A stretch of DNA of 64,000 bases, taken from NCBI GenBank assembly GCA_958402795.1, contig CATXUX010000013.1, forward strand, positions 32,185-96,184, given 5' to 3'. The notes under the pieces were generated by a model. It saw only the letters and a program-made list of their open reading frames with translations, searched no databases and had not been told where the DNA came from. Each line of letters starts with the position of its first letter. The stretch's first letter is position 1. Source of the stretch: an uncultured Lachnospiraceae bacterium (GTDB taxonomy: Bacteria > Bacillota > Clostridia > Lachnospirales > Lachnospiraceae). Positions 8,819 to 18,081 of the stretch are shown in pieces. The position numbers were made by a program, and so were the translations under genes.

Positions 8819-11800
8819 TCTGTCGTCCCCCCTTTCGCTGTATACTCAATAGAAAATGTCACGATTCCCTCGTAGGTCCCTGCCGACGCATCCGTTTCCG
8901 TCGGCTCCTTAAAGGATAAGGATACCGGAGAAACCTCTGCCGAAGTAAATGTTGCAAAAATCTTATCTGCAAATGCTGTAATGGGAGTTTCTCCCACATA
9001 CATTTCCGATGTCACAACGCTTCCGGAACCATCTGTATTCGTCAAGGTCAGTTTCCCGTTTTCATCAATTCCATCACTGACAGAAACGCTGACCGTGCCG
9101 CCATTTAAGTTGAATGGTTCTTCTGTATTGACTCCAATGCTGACGGCATCTCCGCCCGCAGTGGCAGTTGCCGGAATGGTAATGGTGTACGCTGTCGCCT
9201 GTGCAGTACAACCATTCGCCTTACATCTGCCATCTGTATCCCAGTCATGAGGTTCTGTTTCTTCATGCCCGCATACCACGCATGTTCCGATGTGATTCTC
9301 TCCATCTTCTTTATCCGTCCATGTACTGTAGCTGTGTTCGCATTCGTCTACGGTCAGCAAACCAGTCCGTGTTTTACCGTCCAAACCTTCCGTAACCAGC
9401 GCCCCATTGGAATAATAAGCATATTTCACATCCCCGCTTACATCCAGAAGCTCTTTCAGTGTAACGGAGTTCCCGCTATGAATGGAAATGCTGTATGCGC
9501 CGCTGTAAGTTCCTCCGGAAAGAAGCGCACTGCCGGTTCTCTCAATACGAAGCGCCGCGCCGTCTGCACCGTTTTTCTCTTCTGTATTGGATGCGCTGAT
9601 GCTGCCCCCTTTGATTGTGATTTTTGCCCCGGAACCGCTGACATACACGCCTCTTGCCCTGCCCTCAATGTTTCCGTCCAAAATCGTGATGGTACTTCCA
9701 TCGGAAGCCGCCGCCACGCCGATATCCCCGCGGACGTTCCCCGTCCGGATCTCCGCCGTTCCCCTGTTGTACACACAGACGCTGGAATGTCCGTCCGCCG
9801 TTGCAAGAACCGTTCCGCCGCTTAAGACAAAGTGTCCGCCATTTACTGCAATGGCATTGTTTCCACCCGCTCCATTTTCAGCGGTTCCGCTCTCCAGTGT
9901 AAAGGTTGCCCCGGAAGTAACATTGATCAGTCCGCTCGATGCATTATATACATTCCCGGAGAGGGTATAGGTGTTCCCACTGCTGTCCGTTCTGCTTGTT
10001 AAAGTGATATCACTGCCAGACGTTACCGTAAGTGTTGCGCTGGCCTGCACATCCGCAAACAGCATCACCACCGCAGTATTGCCTTGCGCTGCTTCCCATG
10101 CCGCCTCTATTGAAGTGAAATATTCTGTTTCTCCTCCGTCAATACTCACGCCCACTGCCAGGTCCGCCGTAACCGATTTGGTAAATGTATTTTCACTGTT
10201 ATACTGGCTTGTATAAGTAACCTGATACTCTAAATCTGTTATTTTTTCCACCTGTGCCGTCCAGCAATATGAAAATGTCTGTCCGCAGATTTCCTTCCCT
10301 TCAGGAAGTAAGAGCTGCTCTGCAATGGTTTCTGTCAGATCCTCTCCGCCATATATCAAATCCTCCGGCACAGAAACCATGTCCTCTGTCAGATTTTCAT
10401 TTTGGAAAGTTCCGTTGCCGGTCAGGACGCCCTCTCCGCCCAGACTGCTCCCCATGGGAATCGTAAGGGCAGAACCGTCCGGGACCGTATAGCTTCCGGC
10501 AGGCAGGGTTATGTCGCCGTATACCGCTCCGGAGCTGCCTTCAAAAATAATTCCGGACCATCCGGATTTATCGTCATTGTCCGTAATGCTGCTGATTCTA
10601 TTGCTGCTTGCAATCAGAAACGCACTGCCGTTTTCCCCGGTAGAAAAACTCCCCTGGCTCACATGAGAATGGCCTGCTCCTACGCCTGCGCCCAAATTTC
10701 CTTTCGCCGTAACAAAGCCTCCGCTGATCACGATATCCTCTCCGACTTTTTTATAACCGCCCCCGATGCCTGCTCCTGAATCGCTTTCTGCCGTGACAAC
10801 ACCTCCGCTGATGGTAATATACCTGCCTGTTCCGGACACACCGCCTCCAATGCCTGCTCCGCCGCGTCCTATGGCAGTAACCGTGCCGCCGCTGATGGTG
10901 ATATATTCTCCTGCTCCAAATTCACCACCTCCGATGCCTGCTCCCACCATACCGCTTCTGGCTGTAACGGTTCCGCCGGTGATTGTAATATATCTGGCTG
11001 TCTTGTCATTGCCGCCGCCAATACCCGCACCGCCGTCGTCGTATCCACCGGCAGCATACACTGTACCACCGGTGATCGTAACATTTTCTCCTGCCCCGCC
11101 TTCGCCACCTCCGATGCCTGCTCCGCCCAAAGTTCCGGCGATGGCAGTAACCGTGCCGCCGCGAATCGTAATATTCCTCCCCGCCATACCGTTTCCGCCG
11201 CCAATACCTGCGCCATAGTTACCTCCTGCTGCTTCCAGGCTGCCACCGCCCGTGATTGTCAGACCATCCCTGCTGTCTGTCTGCAGACCGGCGCAATTCA
11301 CTCCGCTTTTCAGAATATTGGCGGTTCCATCCGCCAGAGTAATGGTAACGCTGCCCGATGCAATCTCAAATGCCGCGGTAGAATCTATGCCGCTTACATC
11401 AATATTCACCCCCGCCAGAGTGATATTCCCGCCACCGTTCACATAAATCCGGTCCGTGGTCGCCGTACCCGCATCCGTATTACGGATGGTCAAGGAAGTC
11501 CCGGTCAGAACCGTCAGGACGCCGTCCGCATATGTATAATCGGTTCCCAGACTGCCTCCGGTCACGGTGAAATCCCCGGTATCATTTTCCTCAGTGTCAT
11601 CCGTGATCTCCGGCGATTCCACGTTTCCCCCAAGTACAAGAGCGTATTCCGTACTGTCTATCGTCACCATATCCGATAGTTCCGTTTCCGGCACAGATGT
11701 TTCTGATTCCGGTTCTGTCACAGTTTCATCGGTCTGCACATCCCCGGCCTCATTCGTTGTCTGCTCCTGTGGCTGCGGCTCGCTCAGCATTTGCGCCTCC

Positions 11801-11913
11801 GCTCCCGTATCCTGGTTTTGCGCAAAAACGGAGAAATCCACTGCATTTCCTGCCAGCACAGCCGCCAGTGCAATCGCTGCCGTCCGATGCAGCCATTTTT
11901 TCCTGTTTTTCAT
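8815..11913 (-). CDS. Large secreted adhesin with right-handed beta-helix repeats
   Basis: About 1032 residues from the ATG at 11913, which has AGGAGT upstream; the frame extends to 11976. Order: signal peptide ending VFAQ; acidic low-complexity linker; a beta-helix core with about seven copies of a roughly 32-residue repeat (ITISGGTVTA...GAGIGGG); a second glycine-rich region; a cysteine-rich stretch with two CxxC pairs (CVVCGHEE, CKANGC); and a C-terminal beta domain beginning YTITIPATATAGG like the small secreted proteins. There is no sortase signal on this protein. Likely a carbohydrate-binding or adhesive surface fibre held by the C-terminal domain. Coded in an operon with the smaller surface proteins. 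Confidence 0.82.
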   Translation of the reverse strand: MKNRKKWLHRTAAIALAAVLAGNAVDFSVFAQNQDTGAEAQMLSEPQPQEQTTNEAGDVQTDETVTEPESETSVPETELSDMVTIDSTEYALVLGGNVESPEITDDTEENDTGDFTVTGGSLGTDYTYADGVLTVLTGTSLTIRNTDAGTATTDRIYVNGGGNITLAGVNIDVSGIDSTAAFEIASGSVTITLADGTANILKSGVNCAGLQTDSRDGLTITGGGSLEAAGGNYGAGIGGGNGMAGRNITIRGGTVTAIAGTLGGAGIGGGEGGAGENVTITGGTVYAAGGYDDGGAGIGGGNDKTARYITITGGTVTARSGMVGAGIGGGEFGAGEYITISGGTVTAIGRGGAGIGGGVSGTGRYITISGGVVTAESDSGAGIGGGYKKVGEDIVISGGFVTAKGNLGAGVGAGHSHVSQGSFSTGENGSAFLIASSNRISSITDNDDKSGWSGIIFEGSSGAVYGDITLPAGSYTVPDGSALTIPMGSSLGGEGVLTGNGTFQNENLTEDMVSVPEDLIYGGEDLTETIAEQLLLPEGKEICGQTFSYCWTAQVEKITDLEYQVTYTSQYNSENTFTKSVTADLAVGVSIDGGETEYFTSIEAAWEAAQGNTAVVMLFADVQASATLTVTSGSDITLTSRTDSSGNTYTLSGNVYNASSGLINVTSGATFTLESGTAENGAGGNNAIAVNGGHFVLSGGTVLATADGHSSVCVYNRGTAEIRTGNVRGDIGVAAASDGSTITILDGNIEGRARGVYVSGSGAKITIKGGSISASNTEEKNGADGAALRIERTGSALLSGGTYSGAYSISIHSGNSVTLKELLDVSGDVKYAYYSNGALVTEGLDGKTRTGLLTVDECEHSYSTWTDKEDGENHIGTCVVCGHEETEPHDWDTDGRCKANGCTAQATAYTITIPATATAGGDAVSIGVNTEEPFNLNGGTVSVSVSDGIDENGKLTLTNTDGSGSVVTSEMYVGETPITAFADKIFATFTSAEVSPVSLSFKEPTETDASAGTYEGIVTFSIEYTAKGGTTE
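10660..11235. repeat. In-gene tandem repeats of the beta-helix adhesin
   Basis: About seven imperfect units of 84-102 bp, each carrying the reading GAGIGGG and ITI(S/T)GG on the minus strand. They encode successive beta-helix coils. Copy number could change by slippage or recombination. Confidence 0.75.
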
Positions 11914-11920
11914 GCCTATA

Positions 11921-12298
11921 TCACTCCTGTTCCTGTATCCTGTACTCCGGCAGTCCTTTCTTTCTGGCAGCCGCATTCCGTACGGTTTCCAAAAACCGCT
12001 CCTCGGTCAGCGGGCGGGGAATAAAATCAAAGATATGACGCCGGATCGCCATCCTCGCAAAATATTTGTCGTCCGTTACCCACACGATCATTGCCTGCGG
12101 ATAGCGGTTGCTGTACTCCAGCATCGTCTCCATTCCGAGCGCACCGTCCAGCGTAATGACCGCCAGATCACTGTCTATAAAATGGAAGTTTCCATCCTGT
12201 TCCACATGATAAGGCTGTGCATCCGGTATTTCCCCCAGTAACTGTTCTGACAGCGCCTGGTATTCTTCTTTTGATCTTGTATAAAACACAGACTTCAT
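11921..12298 (-). CDS. Receiver-like (pseudo-REC) regulator heading the surface operon
   Basis: About 125 residues from the ATG at 12298 behind AAGGAGG; the longer frame to 12424 has no such signal. It has the fold pattern of a CheY-type receiver: LAVITLD as the phosphorylation strand, MIVWVTDD, and FIPRPLTEERF where active receivers have KP. The N-terminal acidic pair is missing and the Lys is Arg, so phosphorylation is doubtful. There is no output domain. It is 7 bp before the adhesin gene. Inference: a phosphorylation-independent switch or partner protein for surface gene expression. Confidence 0.6.
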   Translation of the reverse strand: MKSVFYTRSKEEYQALSEQLLGEIPDAQPYHVEQDGNFHFIDSDLAVITLDGALGMETMLEYSNRYPQAMIVWVTDDKYFARMAIRRHIFDFIPRPLTEERFLETVRNAAARKKGLPEYRIQEQE

Positions 12299-12553
12299 TC
12301 TGCACCGCCTCCTTGCTTTTCTACCTGTTTCCATTCTATTTGATTTCCAGGGAAAATCAATACTTCTGGCAAGAACGCGCATTTTCTGGCCTTGAAACTC
12401 CAATGAATCATAAGCCATTAGCATCTTGCCTCGTCTGATTTATTCAGCGTACCGGCAAACATCTACAAATGCGACTATTTTTAGTTGCATTTTTTCTTCT
12501 GCTGAATATAATATAATTAACGCAGGAAAACACTGCGAAACAAAAAAGCGGCT

Positions 12554-12673
12554 ATGAATGATTTTCACGGTGTAATTGATGATTATCTGGAAACCTGTAA
12601 AGCCGAAGGCAAAGAACCCGAAATTGCCTACAAAGGCAGTTTCAATGTCCGGATTTCTCCGGCAGCGCAGTAA
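12554..12673 (+). pseudogene. HicB-type antitoxin fragment
   Basis: A 39-codon frame. Residues DYLETCKAEGKEP and YKGSFNVRISP match the middle and start of the C-terminal ribbon-helix-helix of HicB antitoxins; the rest of both ends is missing and no hicA is present. Remnant of a toxin-antitoxin locus. The remaining bases of 12425-12700 show nothing else I can name. Confidence 0.6.
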
Positions 12674-12711
12674 CACAGCTTTAATTCATTTACAGACAGG
12701 ATGTGATGATC

Positions 12712-13452
12712 ATGAAGGTGGCGATTGTAGACGATGAACCGATTTATATTGATGAAATGACGAAGCTCTGCCGGAAGTTTGAGGCAGAAAGTGGGGAAAC
12801 GGTAACGATTTCTTCCTTTTCCGGGGGAGAGGCTTTTCTGGAAACGTTCTGTCCGGAGGCGTATCAGGTCGTTTTTCTGGATATTTTCATGAACGGCATG
12901 GACGGGGTGGAGACTGCCCGGAGGCTTCGGGAAATAGACATGCACTGTTTTCTGGTCTTTTTGACCTCAAGCGATGAATTTATGCCTGACGCTTTTTCTT
13001 TTCATGCATTCGACTATATTGTAAAACCGATCTCCGACGGGCAGGTGTTGCGGGTACTTTCTGACGTACGGGCACACCTCCCGGAACTGCCGCCCTATCT
13101 GGAGATTACTTGCGGACGGCAGACCGTTCCTCTTCTTCTCTCGGATATTGTATCGGTTGTCAGTGACGCCCATTATCTGGATATCCGGACAAAAAATGAG
13201 GAACACTTCCGCTGCCGCATGACTGTGACCCGCTTCCTTACGCTTGCAGGAAATGATCCGCGTTTTCTCGCCGCCAACCGGGGCATCCTTGTCAATGCTG
13301 ATTATATCCGCTCGATCGACGGAAAGCAGGGTGTCTGTATCTTGACGGACGGCTCGATGCTCCCCATACGTCTCCGGGAGAGCCAGCGGCTGGAAAACGC
13401 TCTGCGGCAGTATCATTTTTCCCAGATCCGCAAAGGACAGAAACATACATAA
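12712..13452 (+). CDS. LytTR-family response regulator
   Basis: About 246 residues. N-terminal receiver starting MKVAIVDDEP with the phospho-acceptor in VVFLDIFM and the Lys in YIVKPI; C-terminal LytTR DNA-binding domain (residues about 140-240) containing FLAANRGILVNADYIRSID. Translation could also start at 12703 or 12706. It is followed after 10 bp by a GHKL kinase, so they form an AgrA/AgrC-type pair. No peptide precursor gene is visible. Likely targets, by position only, are the adjacent surface genes. Confidence 0.9.
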   Translation: MKVAIVDDEPIYIDEMTKLCRKFEAESGETVTISSFSGGEAFLETFCPEAYQVVFLDIFMNGMDGVETARRLREIDMHCFLVFLTSSDEFMPDAFSFHAFDYIVKPISDGQVLRVLSDVRAHLPELPPYLEITCGRQTVPLLLSDIVSVVSDAHYLDIRTKNEEHFRCRMTVTRFLTLAGNDPRFLAANRGILVNADYIRSIDGKQGVCILTDGSMLPIRLRESQRLENALRQYHFSQIRKGQKHT

Positions 13453-13468
13453 GAAAGGACATTTGGCA

Positions 13469-14782
13469 ATGGAAATCCTGACCGCTGCATTACAATTTCT
13501 GATTATTATCCCCGCTGCTGTTTTATGTTATCTCCCGATGGGCAGCCATCTGGCATATTCCCGACGCCGGATTGCCGCACTCTGCGGGGCGGCCTTTGCG
13601 TGTTTTCTCCCGATAGCCGTGGCGGTTACAGTCATTTTCCATGCCGACGGAAATGCTACTCTGATTCCCGCGCTTCTCCTGTTTTTCCTTTTATACCAAA
13701 AGACGCTGAATGCTCCGTTTCCGAAGACACTCGCCGTCTACTTTTTTGTCTGCTCCCTGATGTCATTCGCCTGTATTCTCGCCTATGCCTTTGACGCATG
13801 GCTGCACCCGTATTCCGGCTATGCGGATTTTTCATGGCAGGCCGGCGTATTCCAAACCGTCGCTTCTGTCGTTATACTCGTATGCTTTGCTTATCCTTTT
13901 TGGAAATATTTCCGAAGCCTGATCGACCGTCCGGGGTTGGAAAAAATCTGGTATGTGACGCTGCCGGTGTCCGGCACGTTCCTTGTGCTGAATATCCTGT
14001 TCATCCCACAGTCCTACCAGACGCTCCACGTAAACCGGGTTTTTTCAATCTTTCTTGCCCTTTTGTGCGGGTTATTCGCATTCCTGCTGTTTTTCTGCAT
14101 CCTCTTTTACCGTACCGTCTCACTGATGCTGGATTACGCGGCAAAAGAAGAACATAACCGGTTTCTGGAACAGCAGGCGGAACAATATGTGACGCTGCAC
14201 AACCACATGGAACAGACCCGCCGTCTGCGCCACGATTTCCGGCATTTTGTCCATGCGCTTTCAACGCTGGCGGAGCAGGGCGACCTGGACAGCGTGAAGC
14301 TGTATCTCAAGGCTTACGAGCAGGAACAGGCTGCAGTCCTTGATACGGTGCGCCCGTTCTGTAAAAACGCTGCTTTAAACGCCCTTTTCAATCACTACAT
14401 GGCGATGGCACAAGAGTCTGGTATTGTCACTGACTGGAAGATTGCTCTCCCGGAACCGCTGGCCATCCCCGAGCTGGATCTTTTAAGCATCCTGGGAAAC
14501 CTGTTGGAAAATGCAGTTGCCGGATGCCTCACCGTACCGGAGAACCAGCGCCGATTCAGCCTTTCCATACAGACCATGGAACAAGACAGTCTTTATATCG
14601 TCTCATCCAACAGCTTTGACGGACATCTTGTCAAAGAATCGGGAACTCTGCGTTCCTCCAAAGGGTACGGGCATGGCGTCGGGTTGTACTCCATCCGCAC
14701 ACTGGCGGAAAAATATCACGGCATGGCACAGTTTTCTAATAAAGATACCGAATTTTGCATGGATATCGTTCTGAAACTGTAA
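13469..14782 (+). CDS. GHKL-domain sensor histidine kinase (AgrC/VirS type)
   Basis: About 437 residues: six or so N-terminal membrane helices (residues about 1-215), a dimerisation helix with the phospho-acceptor in RRLRHDFRHFVH, then a GHKL ATPase with the N-box ILGNLLENAV and a GHGVGLYSI glycine motif. The ATG at 13469 lies behind AAGAAAGGAC. It is the partner of the LytTR regulator immediately upstream and probably senses a peptide or a membrane signal. Confidence 0.9.
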   Translation: MEILTAALQFLIIIPAAVLCYLPMGSHLAYSRRRIAALCGAAFACFLPIAVAVTVIFHADGNATLIPALLLFFLLYQKTLNAPFPKTLAVYFFVCSLMSFACILAYAFDAWLHPYSGYADFSWQAGVFQTVASVVILVCFAYPFWKYFRSLIDRPGLEKIWYVTLPVSGTFLVLNILFIPQSYQTLHVNRVFSIFLALLCGLFAFLLFFCILFYRTVSLMLDYAAKEEHNRFLEQQAEQYVTLHNHMEQTRRLRHDFRHFVHALSTLAEQGDLDSVKLYLKAYEQEQAAVLDTVRPFCKNAALNALFNHYMAMAQESGIVTDWKIALPEPLAIPELDLLSILGNLLENAVAGCLTVPENQRRFSLSIQTMEQDSLYIVSSNSFDGHLVKESGTLRSSKGYGHGVGLYSIRTLAEKYHGMAQFSNKDTEFCMDIVLKL

Positions 14783-14822
14783 ATCCATTCTTTACATATG
14801 CGTTCTGTGCCCATTTGTCCTG

Positions 14823-15704
14823 CTAGAATACGCCTTTTTCACTTCTTTCTTTTATCATCTGCATTCCTGCCACAAGCGCCACGCCGACCAGACAGGGGAT
14901 GATCTGGAAGTTTCCGAAATTCATTGCTGCTTTCGGTATCTCTAGCGTAGTCGGTCCCTGTATGATCGCATAAAAAGAGCCGATCATCATCCCTAAGATC
15001 ATGTATACTGTCTGGGGGCGGAATCTTTCCAGACAAACCTTGATTGCTTTTACGACCGTAACCGCTCCTGCAAGTACGCCGCATCCAAAAAACAGCAGAC
15101 TTGGGAGAACGGAGAAATCAAAGCTCATTACACTTCTTACGGCAGAGATCACCGGAATGTATGCTCCGAAGATCAAAAGCAGTGTAGAGCCGGAAATTCC
15201 CGGAAGAAACATGGCAGATATTGCTATCATTCCGATAAAGAACAATCGGATCCCCAGTCCGATGGAAAACTGTCCGAGATCCATTGTGCTGCCTCCGGTT
15301 TGTCCGTTCAGCCATGTAATTCCCGCAACAAGTAAAATTCCAAGAAGACAGAAACCGATTCCCTTTCCGACTTCACGGAAGCTGTCGCGCTCCTCTCTGA
15401 TAATCAGCGGAATTGCTCCCGCAATAAATCCAATGAACAGAGAACTTACGATGTAGATCTGACTTTCAAAAAGCGCAGATAAGGCAAGAACCGCCAGAAG
15501 CATTCCTGCCGCCCAGCCGATCCCCAGCTTTGCCAGATACCTAAGCGATGATTTCTTTTCTTTCATCTTTCCGAAGGCCAGATTGTGGATTGAACCGATA
15601 AACTGGTCGTAAAACCCCATAATAAACGCAACGGTTCCTCCCGATACCCCCGGTACACTGTCCGCCAGCGCCATGCAAAATCCGTTAATTCCTTCTTTTA
15701 ACAT
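14823..15704 (-). CDS. DUF368 family polytopic membrane protein
   Basis: About 293 residues from an ATG at 15704 preceded by AGGAGG; the longer frame to 15773 has no ribosome site. It has eight or nine membrane helices and the DUF368 hallmark DSVPGVSGGTVAFIMGFY near the N-terminus, with a second half-repeat FLPGISGSTLLLIFG. DUF368 proteins have been linked to undecaprenyl-phosphate recycling across the membrane. It stands alone on this strand. Confidence 0.88.
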   Translation of the reverse strand: MLKEGINGFCMALADSVPGVSGGTVAFIMGFYDQFIGSIHNLAFGKMKEKKSSLRYLAKLGIGWAAGMLLAVLALSALFESQIYIVSSLFIGFIAGAIPLIIREERDSFREVGKGIGFCLLGILLVAGITWLNGQTGGSTMDLGQFSIGLGIRLFFIGMIAISAMFLPGISGSTLLLIFGAYIPVISAVRSVMSFDFSVLPSLLFFGCGVLAGAVTVVKAIKVCLERFRPQTVYMILGMMIGSFYAIIQGPTTLEIPKAAMNFGNFQIIPCLVGVALVAGMQMIKERSEKGVF

Positions 15705-15883
15705 ACGAAAAAAACCTCCTGTTTGTTTTTCTGCAGGTATCTTAACAACCCACTTTAAACAAACAAGAGGCAACTTCCTAAATAATTTCTAAACAAATGT
15801 TGTTCCACTCGTGCTCGGATTCTAAACCGTCCGGAATAGCAGTTACATCAATTTCTCCCATCCGCATCGCAATGTTTCAACAA

Positions 15884-16444
15884 TCAAATCAAGGACGAAT
15901 AATCCCGGATGGCCTGCTGCGGATCTTCGTGCCTGCCGATGATTTTCTCCATCCAGATCATATTATACCAGTGACCAAACTTGTAGCCACATTTATGAAA
16001 TTCACCAACCTTAACAAAACCAAGGTGTGCATGAAAATCAGCGCTGTTCGTCGTAAGATATTCATCTTCAGTTTCAGGATATCCGATACAGGCATACAAA
16101 TTTAGGATTCCCATTTTCTTCAATACTTCTTCCAATGTCTCGTAGAGTCTTCGACCCATTCCGCACTTTTGTGCCTTATGATCAAGATAGATGGTTACCT
16201 CACAAGACCAGTCATAGGCCGCCCTGCCGACAAAACTTCCCGCATACGCATATCCTTCGATAATTCCATCTTTCAGTATAACCAGATATGGATAGCGCTT
16301 CATAATATGTACCATGCGAGAGCGGAATTCTTCTATTGATGGGGTATCATATTCAAAGGTAATTGCTGTATTTCTGACATAGTAATCGTATATTTCAATT
16401 AATCTTTTGGCATCAGCCAGTTCTGCCTTACGAATCTCAATCAT
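15884..16444 (-). CDS. GNAT acetyltransferase, phosphinothricin-acetyltransferase-like
   Basis: 186 residues. It has the GNAT acetyl-CoA loop QKCGMGRRLYETLEE and the Pat-like signatures NTAITFEYDTPS, AYDWSCEVTIYLD and GFVKVGEFHKCGYKFGHWY. Pat-family enzymes acetylate amino-group toxins such as phosphinothricin or methionine sulfoximine. Monocistronic. Confidence 0.85.
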   Translation of the reverse strand: MIEIRKAELADAKRLIEIYDYYVRNTAITFEYDTPSIEEFRSRMVHIMKRYPYLVILKDGIIEGYAYAGSFVGRAAYDWSCEVTIYLDHKAQKCGMGRRLYETLEEVLKKMGILNLYACIGYPETEDEYLTTNSADFHAHLGFVKVGEFHKCGYKFGHWYNMIWMEKIIGRHEDPQQAIRDYSSLI

Positions 16445-16650
16445 ATATGCCGCCCTTTCTGCACTGTCAACTGCCTAATGCAAAATGAGTAGAAACAATG
16501 ATACTTATTCATCTTCTATTTCTCCTGCTATAATATAGGGTAATTGTCTGCATATCACTTACAAGAACACCCTTAGTGTCTTCATGATGACTTTCATAAA
16601 TTTTACAAACCCGATTTTATGTCCGCGGCAGCTTCTCTGCAACCTGGAAT

Positions 16651-17103
16651 TTATCTATGGATATACATTCTTGTCATATCAGGCTCATTGTCCCCTTGAA
16701 CCATACACAAAAATTCCCAACCATATCTTTCATAAAAACTTGTATGGTCTGTAATCAAATAGAGAGGAGTAATTCCTTTGGACTTCATATCATTCACAAC
16801 AAAATCAAGTAATTGTCCCGCAATTCCCTGACAGCGATACTCCTTGTCTGTATATACCGCACATACATTTGGCGTAAGGTCTTTTCTGTCATGAAAATCA
16901 TTTTCGATCACGCCAAGACCACCTACAATACGTCCTCTGTCTAAACAAAGATACCAGCCATATTCTGTTTCATTATTAAGATAGGCTTCCATACATTCAA
17001 GATAAGCTTCTTGTGGTACTCCCCATTTATCATGAAACCATATAGCTGCTTCTTCTTTTAATTCGGGTTTTTGTCTTAAAGTAACATAAGTATATTCTTT
17101 CAT
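16651..17103 (-). CDS. GNAT N-acetyltransferase
   Basis: 150 residues. GNAT fold with the acetyl-CoA loop EYRCQGIAGQLLDFV and the C-terminal HTSFYERYGWEFL strand-helix. The substrate is unknown. The gene starts behind a GGAGGCG-like site and is read alone. Confidence 0.82.
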   Translation of the reverse strand: MKEYTYVTLRQKPELKEEAAIWFHDKWGVPQEAYLECMEAYLNNETEYGWYLCLDRGRIVGGLGVIENDFHDRKDLTPNVCAVYTDKEYRCQGIAGQLLDFVVNDMKSKGITPLYLITDHTSFYERYGWEFLCMVQGDNEPDMTRMYIHR

Positions 17104-17245
17104 ATTCGCCTCCCAAATTCCGATTGTAAACTCACAATTTTATAGATGCTTATCACACCTCATGTGCGAATATATTATACTGGAGGATTTCAGAATTGAC
17201 AAGTAATTTACGACGAAAGCAACATCTACTTTTTATGAAATCCTA

Positions 17246-17299
17246 TCGACAAGCAGAAACGACAAGAGTATAATGCAATTTGACAATTATAATTGTCAA
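17246..17299 (+). promoter_or_regulatory. Promoter and palindromic operator of the XRE gene
   Basis: TCGACA (17246-17251) and TATAAT (17269-17274) are separated by 17 bp. They are followed at 17280-17299 by a perfect 20-bp palindrome, TTGACAATTATAATTGTCAA, at about the transcription start. This suggests autorepression by the XRE protein encoded just downstream. Confidence 0.6.
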
Positions 17300-17333
17300 T
17301 ATAACAAAGGAGATTGTCGCATGGAGATGCTGT

Positions 17334-17549
17334 ATGATATTGAGAAACCGTTTGAAAGAACGCAGAGCCGCACTGAATGTCAATCAACAGGAAATGGGGC
17401 GCTTATGCGGCGTTTCAAGGCAGACAATCAGCCTGATTGAACGGGGCGACTATTCGCCGTCTGTCACCCTTGCCCTGACGATTGCAAAGGTATGCGGCGT
17501 CACGGTAGAAGAGGTTTTCTATTTACAGGTGGAAGAAGAAAATGGATAA
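17334..17549 (+). CDS. Small XRE-family regulator
   Basis: 71 residues from the ATG at 17334 (GGAG just upstream). A single helix-turn-helix of the Cro/CI type: QQEMGRLCGVSRQTISLIERG. Such compact regulators are usually followed by a small membrane protein, as here (8-bp overlap with the next gene). Confidence 0.85.
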   Translation: MILRNRLKERRAALNVNQQEMGRLCGVSRQTISLIERGDYSPSVTLALTIAKVCGVTVEEVFYLQVEEENG

Positions 17550-17787
17550 CAACAATGAAAGCAAGAAAGCAAACCGTAAGGCAATGCCGAAATTTATGCT
17601 CATTATGATCATCAGCCTGTTTGTTGGCGGCTGTACCATACTCGCTATTGCGCTTGCCGTCTGCGCCCTTATTTTCGGCATAGGGTTTTTACCGTCTCTT
17701 ATAGTATGCCTTATTTGGATTGTCAATCTGTCGGTATATTGCAAGGAAGCATTAAGGTACTCGAAAGTCGGAAATATAATCTCCTGA
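17542..17787 (+). CDS. Small membrane protein after the XRE gene, probably truncated
   Basis: 81 residues with two hydrophobic helices (about 18-38 and 44-66). The opening NRKAMPKFMLIMIISLFVGG resembles a larger family of membrane proteins paired with XRE regulators. The C-terminus changes character after residue 70, so this copy may be cut short by a frameshift. Confidence 0.6.
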   Translation: MDNNNESKKANRKAMPKFMLIMIISLFVGGCTILAIALAVCALIFGIGFLPSLIVCLIWIVNLSVYCKEALRYSKVGNIIS

Positions 17788-17809
17788 AAGACCGACAGGC
17801 GGGTAAGCA

Positions 17810-18043
17810 ATGGCAAATTATTGATGGCTTGTCGTTATTCTGATTATCTTTTGGTGGATTAGGATTACTTCAGGTGAAGGCCGCTTACAGGGCGTTATAA
17901 AGGAAATTGATGACGGCGGTATGGTAATCAAGAAAAATTCCTGCGAACGGGAAATTATCAATCTCGATTTCGTCACTTGTATCAGAGAGTATCCAAGAAA
18001 GAAAAACGGCAGGAAAAAGGTGTTGTACTGGACTGAGCATTAA
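17810..18043 (+). pseudogene. Small membrane-anchored protein gene with an in-frame stop
   Basis: From the ATG at 17810 the frame reads MANY, then TGA (17822-17824) where Trp would fit, then a membrane segment WLVVILIIFWW and a basic beta-rich domain ending KVLYWTEH. One nonsense base breaks an otherwise intact gene of 77 codons. Function unknown. It belongs to the XRE-membrane protein cluster. Confidence 0.5.
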
Positions 18044-18081
18044 AAAGACAACAAATAAGACATTTACGGGAGGATAATGAT

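Noticed and set aside
10766..11218. Proline-rich plus-strand ORF
   Set aside because: Antisense of the glycine-rich beta-helix repeats; the composition follows from the repeats.
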